Shown here: positions 26,016-33,647 of the stretch, one piece after another
How the letters are laid out: every line of letters begins with the position of its first letter
How positions within the stretch are numbered: the first letter of the stretch is position 1
IMG/VR virus record: IMGVR_UViG_3300034980_000169
Coordinates: 1-37,518 of that record
Reading direction: 5' to 3' (one strand)
Source: a virus
DNA length: 37,518 nt
The notes under the pieces: generated by a model
Told to the model about the DNA's origin: nothing
The model's input: the letters and a program-made list of their open reading frames with translations, nothing else
Databases searched by the model: none
Position numbers and translations under genes: made by a program

Positions 26016-28586
26016 ATGCCACTATTTCATGGAAACGCAATTCCAAGTGCGACGGGTTATGATATAGAGAACTCTTGTCGTTTAAATCGAGGTGACCCTG
26101 CTTATATGTCAAGAACTTTTTCTAGTGCTGGTAATCGTAGAACTTGGACTTTTAGTGCTTGGATTAAAATAGGAAACCTTTTACTGGCATCTGGTAATTC
26201 ACTTGGAATATTTGGTGCTTATGGTAGTGGTCATACTGCTAATATTCAAATAGATGGTAATGGTGAATTTCATTGGGAACATCACGACGGTTCTTCATAC
26301 GCTGGTGGTTTACGAGTAACAACCGCTAAACACAGGGATCCGACTAATTGGTATCATGTTATGATTGCTTATGATACTACTCAAGGAACAGCTTCAAACA
26401 GAATTAAGTTATATGTAAATGGTACACACCAAACGGATCTAGTATCTGGCACTCATCATGGTTGGCCAGCACAAAATTATGAAGGTAGAATTAATACCGC
26501 GAGTGAACATATAGTTGGGAAGGTTAATAATGCATATCATTGGGATGGCTATATGGCAGAAATAAATTTTATTGATGGAACAGCTTTAACACCAAGTTCG
26601 TTTGGTGAAGTAGATGAGGATTACGGACATTGGAAACCTAAAAAACTTACTGGTTTAACTTATGGTACTAATGGATTTTATTTAGATTTTAAAGCTGCTG
26701 GTAGTGGTACAGGTGGTGCAGGTAATGATGCTAATGGTAGTAACAACTTCTCAACAGCTGGTATAGGTACTGCCAATCAAACATTAGATACTCCTACAAA
26801 TAATTTTTCTGTTATTAATCCTATAGACAATTATTATCCGCCTTCAGCGGATTCCGCTACGTTTATAAAACAAGGAAATCTTCAATATGGAAATACTGCT
26901 AATACAACTGCTTCATTCCGTCGAGCAACATTTGGTATGGATTCTGGAAAATGGTATTGGGAAGTATTAAGAAATAATATTAGTGGTTCTGAATCAGGTA
27001 ATACATTAGGGATTATGCCTGCTTCTGCAGGTTTCGGTCAAGTTAATAACTATATTGGAGCAGATCATCCAAATTTGAAAGGTGGAATTGGATTCTATGG
27101 TTTCGGTTCAAATACTAATTTAGATAATGGTGGTACGATTAATCAAGGTGTTGGTAGTCATACAGGAGCAAATACTGTAATAGGAATAGCATATGATTGT
27201 GCTACTGGTAAATTCTGGGTATCTATTAATGGAACTTGGACTGGTAGTGCTAATCCATCAACAGGAAATACTCCCAATTTCACTTTTACTGATACTGTTA
27301 TAACAAAATCACCAGCTTTTCAAGCACATAATAATGTTGAGTTTATTGCTAATTTTGGACAAGAGGGTACATTCATAGGTAGGAAAACTGCAGGTGGGAA
27401 TTCGGATGATAATGGTTATGGAAATTTTCTTTATGATGTCCCTGCTGGTTTTCTAGCATTATGTTCAAAAAATATACCAGAGCCAGCAGTTAAACCCAGA
27501 GAAAATTTTCATACAAAATTATATTCTGGTAATGGTTCAACTAATGCTATTACAGGAGTTGGATTTACACCGGGGTTAACGTGGATAAGAACTAGAAATA
27601 ATGTTAATTATAATCCAGAATCGTATGATATTGCAAGAGGAGCTACTCATTCTCTCGCTCAGGCCTCAAATGGTATTGAATATTCAAACAATAACACTCT
27701 AGCATCTTTTGATTCAGATGGATTTACTCTTGGAGCCCATGATGGAATAAATAATGGTTCAAGCACTTTTGCTTCTTGGAATTGGAAAATGGGGGGAAGT
27801 CCCTCGTCAAATACCAATGGTACAATTACAAGTAATGTTTCAGCAAATGTAAGTGCAGGACAATCAGTTTTAACTTATACTGGTACTGGTAGTAATGCTA
27901 CAGTTGGACATGGCCTTAGTCAAGCACCAGACCTTGTAATTATTAAAAGAAGAAATGCTGGTAGTAGTAATTGGGTGGTTGGTACAGACAGTCAAGAGGC
28001 AAAAATATTACATTCAGGAACATTTAACATGAATGGTTCAATGCCTCTTAATGATACTACTGTCTGGACAGATGAGACAATATTCAATGATACATCTCCA
28101 ACTTCAACCGTGTTTTCACTCGGTGGTAGTGATACAAGAAATAATGCTTCTGGTGGAACTTATGTTGCGTATTGTTTTCATAATGTCGAGGGTTATTCAA
28201 AAATAGGAGCATATGATTCTGGTGCTGCTGGTGCAGAAAGTGGAGTAGCGGGTGATATATCTGGAACTATGGTTTATACAGGATTTAAACCTGCATTTCT
28301 TATTATAAAACCTTTTGACCAAGGTGGAAATGGCTGGAGGTTAATAGATGGTGAAAGAGATAGCTATATAAATCCTATAAACAGTCATCTGAGCCTTCAT
28401 ACGGCAGGTGCAATAACAGGTAGTATAGTAGAGGGTAATACTGCCAATGGTGAAGGATTAAAACTAGATTTTCTTGCTAATGGATTTAAAAATAGAGAAA
28501 GAGATAGTTGGTTTAATGATTATAGATATTGTTATTTTTATTATGCAGTTGCATCATTCCCATTCAAATATTCAAACGCAGGATAG
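26016..28586 (+). CDS. Large LamG/SPRY-type lectin-like adhesin
   Basis: An 856-residue protein with several recognisable parts. Residues about 30-195 look like a LamG/concanavalin A-like jelly roll (WTFSAWIKIGNLL, NWYHVMIAYDTTQ, IKLYVNGTHQTDL, YHWDGYMAEINFIDG). Residues about 300-455 look like a SPRY domain (FGMDSGKWYWEVLRNN, IGIAYDCATGKFWVSINGTW). From about 495 to the end there are three repeats of a beta unit (GFTPGLTWIRTRN; LSQAPDLVIIKRRNAGSSNW; FKPAFLIIKPFDQGGNGW), as in DUF7483-type phage proteins. It has no TTAKI repeats. This is probably a carbohydrate- or surface-binding adhesin; the ligand is unknown. Confidence 0.82.
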   Translation: MPLFHGNAIPSATGYDIENSCRLNRGDPAYMSRTFSSAGNRRTWTFSAWIKIGNLLLASGNSLGIFGAYGSGHTANIQIDGNGEFHWEHHDGSSYAGGLRVTTAKHRDPTNWYHVMIAYDTTQGTASNRIKLYVNGTHQTDLVSGTHHGWPAQNYEGRINTASEHIVGKVNNAYHWDGYMAEINFIDGTALTPSSFGEVDEDYGHWKPKKLTGLTYGTNGFYLDFKAAGSGTGGAGNDANGSNNFSTAGIGTANQTLDTPTNNFSVINPIDNYYPPSADSATFIKQGNLQYGNTANTTASFRRATFGMDSGKWYWEVLRNNISGSESGNTLGIMPASAGFGQVNNYIGADHPNLKGGIGFYGFGSNTNLDNGGTINQGVGSHTGANTVIGIAYDCATGKFWVSINGTWTGSANPSTGNTPNFTFTDTVITKSPAFQAHNNVEFIANFGQEGTFIGRKTAGGNSDDNGYGNFLYDVPAGFLALCSKNIPEPAVKPRENFHTKLYSGNGSTNAITGVGFTPGLTWIRTRNNVNYNPESYDIARGATHSLAQASNGIEYSNNNTLASFDSDGFTLGAHDGINNGSSTFASWNWKMGGSPSSNTNGTITSNVSANVSAGQSVLTYTGTGSNATVGHGLSQAPDLVIIKRRNAGSSNWVVGTDSQEAKILHSGTFNMNGSMPLNDTTVWTDETIFNDTSPTSTVFSLGGSDTRNNASGGTYVAYCFHNVEGYSKIGAYDSGAAGAESGVAGDISGTMVYTGFKPAFLIIKPFDQGGNGWRLIDGERDSYINPINSHLSLHTAGAITGSIVEGNTANGEGLKLDFLANGFKNRERDSWFNDYRYCYFYYAVASFPFKYSNAG

Positions 28587-28590
28587 GAGG
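28585..28590 (+). promoter_or_regulatory. Strong ribosome binding site deciding the 28598 start
   Basis: AGGAGG seven bases before the ATG at 28598 and overlapping the stop codon of the lectin-like gene. It fixes the start of the next gene at 28598 rather than the upstream in-frame ATG at 28529. Confidence 0.75.
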
Positions 28591-28597
28591 AAAAATT

Positions 28598-29221
28598 ATG
28601 TGGTGTCAAGTATCAGGAAATGAAGTGATAAGAGTCATTCCATCTCCTATTGCATTAACAGTCGATTCAATTCAGTACCCAAGAAATATTTTTACGGTTT
28701 GGAGTGCATCAGAATTAAAAAATATTGGTATCTATCCATATTCTGAAACAGTTCCTAATACAACATATCATACGATTGGTTCTGTATCTTATAATGTTGG
28801 TGCTGACGCAGTAACAGGTACTTATGCTACGACTGATCAAGATTATGCAGAATTAAAAAAAGGTATGTTAAAACAAACAAAAATAACAGCTGGAAATATA
28901 TTACTACGAGATGATTGGATGTCTATTAGAGAAGCAGAAGGTGGAACAGCAATGCCCGATAACATTAAAACATATCGAGCAGCCATAAGAACAGAAAGTG
29001 GAAAGAAAGAAGATGAGATAAATGCATTGTCTGATTTAGATGCAGTTAAACTGTATGAAGCAACACCATATACTTACGTTTATAAAGTTAAAAATGTAGA
29101 TGGAACACACGGACCTACTACTGAATCTATAACATGGCATATCAATTTAGTTGAACATTATGAAGCATCAGATCCGTTGGCAGAAGTTGATCCAGCCTTT
29201 GTTAGTTTAGAAAAGGAATAA
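28598..29221 (+). CDS. Fibre-associated small protein, probable assembly chaperone
   Basis: A 207-residue protein starting MWCQVSGNEVIRVIPSPIAL at the ATG with AGGAGG upstream. The frame is open 69 bases further up, inside the lectin gene, but that extension is implausible. The middle (LLRDDWMSIREAEGGTAMPD, then NIKTYRAAIRTESGKK and EDEINALSDLDAVKLYEATP) resembles phage tail-fibre assembly proteins. The IKTYxxAxxTxS and INALSxxDxVxxY parts also match the small protein at 33282. It ends SLEKE, whose codons again provide the AAGGA for the next fibre. A chaperone role for the lectin-like adhesin upstream is inference. Confidence 0.72.
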   Translation: MWCQVSGNEVIRVIPSPIALTVDSIQYPRNIFTVWSASELKNIGIYPYSETVPNTTYHTIGSVSYNVGADAVTGTYATTDQDYAELKKGMLKQTKITAGNILLRDDWMSIREAEGGTAMPDNIKTYRAAIRTESGKKEDEINALSDLDAVKLYEATPYTYVYKVKNVDGTHGPTTESITWHINLVEHYEASDPLAEVDPAFVSLEKE

Positions 29222-29225
29222 ATAA

Positions 29226-30695
29226 ATGAGTACACTAAAAGTAGACACTATTGATACATCTGATAGTTCAGGAAACATAACAGTAAGTAGACCTTTGGCT
29301 GGTAGTGGTGCTTCTTTAACTGCTCTTAATGCTACTGAACTTACAAGTGGAACAATACCAATTGCTCGTATTGCTGATGGTGCAATAACAGCAGCCAAGA
29401 TAGCAGACGGTACAGTAGTGGCAGCAGAGATAGCTAGTAATGCAGTAACAACAATAAAGATAATTGATGATGCCGTAACAACAGCAAAAATATTAGATGC
29501 AAATGTAACAACTGCTAAAATAGCAGCTGATGCTATTGATGGAACTAAACTGGCAGACAACGCCTGCGATAGTGAGCATTACACCGATGGAAGCATTGAC
29601 TTAGCTCATATGAGTGCAAATAGTATTGACTCGGATCAATATGTTGATGGAAGCGTTGACAATGTTCATTTGGCTACAGGAATTGATGCCGCAAAATTAA
29701 CTACAGGTACTTTACCAATGGCCAGACTATCTGGTACATTACCTGCACTTAATGGTTCAGCACTTACAGCACTTAATGCTACTAATCTTGGGAGTGGTAC
29801 AGTACCAACGGCTAGACTAGGAACTGGTACTGCTAATAGTGGAGTTTTTTTAAGAGGTGATGGTACTTGGGATACTGCTGGGTCAACAAGTGCTAGTGAT
29901 TTAACTTCTGGTACTTTACCAATGGCCAGACTATCTGGTACATTACCTGCACTTAATGGTTCAGCACTTACAGCACTTAATGCTACTGAACTTACAAGTG
30001 GAACAATACCAATTGCTCGTATTGCTGATGATGCAGTAACAAATGCTAAGATGGCTGATGACGCAATTGATTCAGCACAGATAGCGAATGGAGCAGTTGA
30101 CCTTGTCCATATGAGTGTGAATAGTATTGACTCGGATCAATATGTTGATGGAAGTATTGATTTAGCTCATTTATCGGCAGACTGCGTGGATGGCACAAAA
30201 ATAGCAGATGATGCCATCAATAGTGAACACTACGCTGCAGCAAGTATTGACGCTGAACATTTAGCTGGTGGAAAAGATGGTGCTTTTAAAATGGATGCAA
30301 ACCCTGATGTAGACCATTTTGGTGTCGGGCCACAGACTAGTACATTATCTGCTGGTGCAACCATAACCATTATGGATTTGGTTTATGTTGGGGGTAGTGG
30401 CAAGTGGTTAAAAACTGATGCCGATGCGACAGGTACTTCTATTAACTTATTAGGTATATCATTGGAATCAAAAACTGATACACAAGCCATGAATGTGGCT
30501 TTACCCGGTAGTTTTGTTCGTGATGATACTTGGAACTGGTCATCTGGCCAGCCTCTTTATATCAGCACTACTGCTGGTGCTATAACAAGTTCGAAACCTA
30601 CTGGTAGTGGAGATGTTGTAAGAACAATTGGATATGCAGTTAACGCTGACACTATCTTTTTTAACCCTTCAAGTGATTATGTCACACTAGCCTAA
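29226..30695 (+). CDS. Tail fibre: STLKV head, long repeats, decoration-type tip
   Basis: A 489-residue fibre. The head MSTLKVDTIDTSDSSGNITV is of the STIKV type. Repeats run to about residue 345 and include two copies of a SGTLPMARLSGTLPALNGSA block (near residues 160 and 238) and the linker VFLRGDGTWDTAG. The tip (about 348-489) reads ITIMDLVYVGGSGKWLKTDA, then INLLGISLESKTDTQAMNVA and GDVVRTIGYAVNADTIFFNP. This looks like the small beta fold of DUF2190-type decoration proteins, an uncertain resemblance. The stop overlaps the next ATG (TAATG), coupling it to the glycine-rich adhesin. Confidence 0.78.
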   Translation: MSTLKVDTIDTSDSSGNITVSRPLAGSGASLTALNATELTSGTIPIARIADGAITAAKIADGTVVAAEIASNAVTTIKIIDDAVTTAKILDANVTTAKIAADAIDGTKLADNACDSEHYTDGSIDLAHMSANSIDSDQYVDGSVDNVHLATGIDAAKLTTGTLPMARLSGTLPALNGSALTALNATNLGSGTVPTARLGTGTANSGVFLRGDGTWDTAGSTSASDLTSGTLPMARLSGTLPALNGSALTALNATELTSGTIPIARIADDAVTNAKMADDAIDSAQIANGAVDLVHMSVNSIDSDQYVDGSIDLAHLSADCVDGTKIADDAINSEHYAAASIDAEHLAGGKDGAFKMDANPDVDHFGVGPQTSTLSAGATITIMDLVYVGGSGKWLKTDADATGTSINLLGISLESKTDTQAMNVALPGSFVRDDTWNWSSGQPLYISTTAGAITSSKPTGSGDVVRTIGYAVNADTIFFNPSSDYVTLA

Positions 30696-31636
30696 TGCCA
30701 ACTATATCTACATTTAACGGAATATCGGAAGATAATATAGCAACTTTTAACGGTGGCACAGCGTCAACCTATAACGCAGTGAACGGTGACACTTGGGCGC
30801 ACTGGCAAGGAACAACTGCAACTGGTGGTTCAATAGCAACCTCTGGTAATTACAAAGTTCACACATTTACTTCTTCTGGCACTTTCCAAATTACCACTTT
30901 AGGAACTGATGCAGAAGTCGAATATCTTGTTATTGGTGCAGGGGGTGGAGGTGGTGGTGGACCGGGAGGTGGAACATACGGAGCCGGAGGCGGAGGTGCA
31001 GGAGCATATCGCACAGCAACAGGTCTTACTGTTGCACAACAGGGATATACCGTAACTATTGGTGCTGGTGGTTCTGGTGGGCCGGGTAGTAATCAGTTAG
31101 CGACTAATGGGGCAAATACCGTTTTTAGTTCCATCACTTCAAATGGTGGGGCAAGAGGAGGAACTACTGACTACCCTTCAGCTACATACGAGGCTGGTGG
31201 TTCTAATGGTAACGCATCGGGTGGTGGTGGAGGCAGTTATCAAGGAGCAGGGGGGTCTGGCGGAACATATGGAAATAATGGAGGACAAGCTGGAAATGCA
31301 GACGCACAAGACACTGCTGGTGGAGGAGGAGGAGCTTCTGCCGTAGGTGGTAATGGAAATAATTCGCCGTTTGGTAATGGTGGTAATGGAACAGCAAGTT
31401 CAATCACAGGATCATCTGTAACAAGAGCCGGAGGCGGTGGGGGTGGTCGAGCATTGTCTAGCAGTCCCACAACTACTGGTGGATCAGGTGGTGGTGGTGC
31501 TGGCAATAATGGTACCGGAGTTTCGGGAACAGCCAATACAGGTGGAGGAGCCGGAGGTGGTGGTGGAAACTCATCTCAAACTGGTGGCGCTGGTGGATCA
31601 GGTGTCGTAATTATAAAATATCAATTCCAACAATAG
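30695..31636 (+). CDS. Glycine-rich adhesin with short head
   Basis: A 313-residue protein. The head (MPTISTFNGISEDNIATFNG, then VNGDTWAHW) is short, followed by YKVHTFTSSGTFQITTLG, AEVEYLVIGAGGGGGG and a long glycine-rich domain with SITGSSVTRAGGGGGG, closing SGVVIIKYQFQQ. Together with 2657, 13960 and 33648 it forms the glycine-rich tip family. Its head resembles phage proteins that attach to another structural protein. Translation is coupled to the fibre at 29226 by TAATG overlap, so it may be added to that fibre; this is inference. Confidence 0.77.
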   Translation: MPTISTFNGISEDNIATFNGGTASTYNAVNGDTWAHWQGTTATGGSIATSGNYKVHTFTSSGTFQITTLGTDAEVEYLVIGAGGGGGGGPGGGTYGAGGGGAGAYRTATGLTVAQQGYTVTIGAGGSGGPGSNQLATNGANTVFSSITSNGGARGGTTDYPSATYEAGGSNGNASGGGGGSYQGAGGSGGTYGNNGGQAGNADAQDTAGGGGGASAVGGNGNNSPFGNGGNGTASSITGSSVTRAGGGGGGRALSSSPTTTGGSGGGGAGNNGTGVSGTANTGGGAGGGGGNSSQTGGAGGSGVVIIKYQFQQ

Positions 31637-31655
31637 ATAAAGAGAAAAAAATAAA

Positions 31656-32366
31656 ATGTCATACATAGGTTTTAAACCAGTACAGGGTAGCGCACACCTC
31701 GTAGATGAATTTACTTCATCTGGTGGAAGTACATATACTCTAAGTAGTCAACCAACAAATAAGGATGTAGTAGAAGTTGTAGTTGGTGGATTAACACAGT
31801 CATCCTCTGCATATTCTTTTAGTGGAACTACTTTAACACTTGCTGGTGTTGCCTCTGGTACAAAAATAATTGTAAGACAGCATGGTGAAAAATTATTAAC
31901 ACCAATACCCGGTGATGATAGTGTAACGGGAGCAAAAATTGCTGATAACGCATTGGACTCGGAGCATTATGTTGATGGAAGTATTGACACAGCTCACATC
32001 GCTGATGGTGCAATTACAGCCGCGAAGATAGCAGACGGCACAGTAGTAGCAGCAGAGATAGCCAGTAATGCAGTAACAACTGTAAAAATAATTGATGACG
32101 CAGTAACAACAGCTAAGATAGCAGATGCAAATATAACGACAGCACTAATTGCTGATGATGCAGTAACGGCAGCCAAGATAGCAGATGCAGTTGCATTGGG
32201 AGGACCGTCATTGGGAACAAGTTCAATAATTCGTACCAATGCAAAAACGATTTCTGAAAATATTACATTCGCAGGAAATGAAAACGGAATGACTGTCGGA
32301 CCTATTACGGTTGCAAATAATTATTCTGTAATAGTAACAAATGGTTCAACTTGGACAATAGTATAA
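31656..32366 (+). CDS. ISENIT-capped fibre with SYIG head
   Basis: A 236-residue fibre. The head MSYIGFKPVQGSAHLVDEFT, SSGGSTYTLSSQPTNKDVVE and LTLAGVASGTKIIVRQHGE is closely related to that at 33648. Some eight repeats follow (residues 90-180), including [20 protein letters not shown]. The last 55 residues from residue 182 form the cap ([28 protein letters not shown]). It plays the same part in the gene order as 18080, 22370 and 36244, being followed at once by a STIKV-type fibre. An AAAGAGAAAAAAATAAA leader precedes the ATG. Confidence 0.78.
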   Translation: MSYIGFKPVQGSAHLVDEFTSSGGSTYTLSSQPTNKDVVEVVVGGLTQSSSAYSFSGTTLTLAGVASGTKIIVRQHGEKLLTPIPGDDSVTGAKIADNALDSEHYVDGSIDTAHIADGAITAAKIADGTVVAAEIASNAVTTVKIIDDAVTTAKIADANITTALIADDAVTAAKIADAVALGGPSLGTSSIIRTNAKTISENITFAGNENGMTVGPITVANNYSVIVTNGSTWTIV

Positions 32367-32370
32367 GGAG
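32365..32370 (+). promoter_or_regulatory. Ribosome binding site supporting a TTG start
   Basis: AAGGAG seven bases before a TTG at 32378, overlapping the previous stop codon. The protein beginning at that TTG reads (M)ASTIKV, matching the ATG-started STIKV heads of neighbouring fibres, and no ATG lies nearby in frame. Confidence 0.7.
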
Positions 32371-32377
32371 AAATTAG

Positions 32378-33271
32378 TTGGCCTCAACTATTAAAGTAAC
32401 AAATATAGATACGCCTGATAGTACAGGAAACATAACTGTTGATAGGCCTTTGTCTGGTAGTGGTGCTTCTTTGACTGCTTTGAATGCTACTCAACTTACA
32501 AGTGGAACAATACCAATCGCTCGTATAGCTGATGATGCAGTAACAAATGCTAAGATGGCTAATGACGCAATTGATTCAGCACAGATAGCTGATAATGCAG
32601 TAACACTTGCTAAGATGGCTGGAGGAACAGACGGTCAAGTAATTACTTATGATGCGTCTGGTGATCCTGTAGCAGTTGGACCGGGAACTGATGGTCAGGT
32701 ATTAACATCCACAGGAGCGGGAAGTCCTCCTGCATTTGAAGATGTTGGTTCATCTTATTCCCTTATTCACAATTCAACTACAGCAGCAGCAGCACGAGCA
32801 TTTACTGGAATGTCACGGACAACATATACAATGGGTTGGTGGATTTACTTTAATACTGTATATCCTTCGACTGCTGGCGATATTGAACTATTGGTGTCAG
32901 GTAATGATGGTTCTAGTTATCATGGTGCTTATACTTTTGCGATGGGTGGGCATGACTGGGATGGGACTGCTATAAATCGTAATATAACATCAGCCGGTTC
33001 CGAAATAAAATTAAATATTGGAACAGTTTGGAATATCGCTCCCGCAGGAATGTCAGGTTGGATTTTTATTCCACAATCTCTTGGTAGTGCCAATGTTGGG
33101 ATAGTTTGGAGTATGGGCAGTATGGAAAATTCTTCAGCAGATAAAGAAAGATATATTGGGTTTGGTGCTTGTGATAATGCTGTAGTCGATATTAATGCCT
33201 TTAAAATTGAAACGAGTAATGGTTCAAATGTAAATGGCCATATTCAAGTATATGGTTTGAAACCCTCTTAA
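32378..33271 (+). CDS. Tail fibre with STIKV head, TTG start
   Basis: A 297-residue fibre starting at TTG, supported by AAGGAG and by the conserved head (ASTIKVTNIDTPDSTGNITV). SGSGASLTALNATQLTSGT and a handful of repeats follow, then DGQVITYDASGDPVAVGPG and DGQVLTSTGAGSPPAFEDVG linkers. The tip (about 125-297) starts YSLIHNSTTAAAARAFTGMS and includes YTMGWWIYFNTVYPS and MSGWIFIPQSLGSANVG, ending NGHIQVYGLKPS. It has the look of a beta-sandwich and its ending is akin to that of the fibre at 18667. A PKE-ending small gene follows, as after other second-position fibres. Confidence 0.78.
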   Translation: MASTIKVTNIDTPDSTGNITVDRPLSGSGASLTALNATQLTSGTIPIARIADDAVTNAKMANDAIDSAQIADNAVTLAKMAGGTDGQVITYDASGDPVAVGPGTDGQVLTSTGAGSPPAFEDVGSSYSLIHNSTTAAAARAFTGMSRTTYTMGWWIYFNTVYPSTAGDIELLVSGNDGSSYHGAYTFAMGGHDWDGTAINRNITSAGSEIKLNIGTVWNIAPAGMSGWIFIPQSLGSANVGIVWSMGSMENSSADKERYIGFGACDNAVVDINAFKIETSNGSNVNGHIQVYGLKPS

Positions 33272-33281
33272 GGATAATAAG

Positions 33282-33644
33282 ATGCCGAGATTTTTGAATA
33301 TTAATGATGTATTAGTTCAATGTACCGCAGAGGAAGAAGCTGAATTTGATGCTAAAGCATCAGCAAATCCTCCTCCAGCTCTTGAGCAATTCAAAGAAAA
33401 AAAGATTGCAAAAATGAAAGCTAAAATTGCTTTACGTTACAGTAATAATGTGGATCGTTATTATTTAAAAAAAGCAAGATTAGAGGCTGAAGAGGAAAGT
33501 TATGAAGTGCCAGAAAAAATTAAAACTTATGCTACGGCTTTAAAAACTGTATCAGACAAAATGGAAATAGATATAAACGCATTGTCTTTAATTGATGATG
33601 TTCGAGATTATAAAATTTCTTGGCCTGATAACCCAAAGGAATGA
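33282..33644 (+). CDS. Small PKE-ending protein, IKTY/INALS family
   Basis: A 120-residue helical, charged protein. It has no clear match to the EYP-helix members but contains VPEKIKTYATALKTVSDKME and IDINALSLIDDVRDYKISWP, closely paralleling IKTYRAAIRTESGKK and EINALSDLDAVKLY in the 207-residue protein at 28598. It ends DNPKE. Tail-assembly chaperone-like proteins of other phages have a comparable pattern near the C-terminus. The last codons AAG GAA again form a ribosome binding site, seven bases before the fibre at 33648; the stop here is TGA. AGGATAATAAG precedes its ATG. Confidence 0.72.
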   Translation: MPRFLNINDVLVQCTAEEEAEFDAKASANPPPALEQFKEKKIAKMKAKIALRYSNNVDRYYLKKARLEAEEESYEVPEKIKTYATALKTVSDKMEIDINALSLIDDVRDYKISWPDNPKE

Positions 33645-33647
33645 TGA

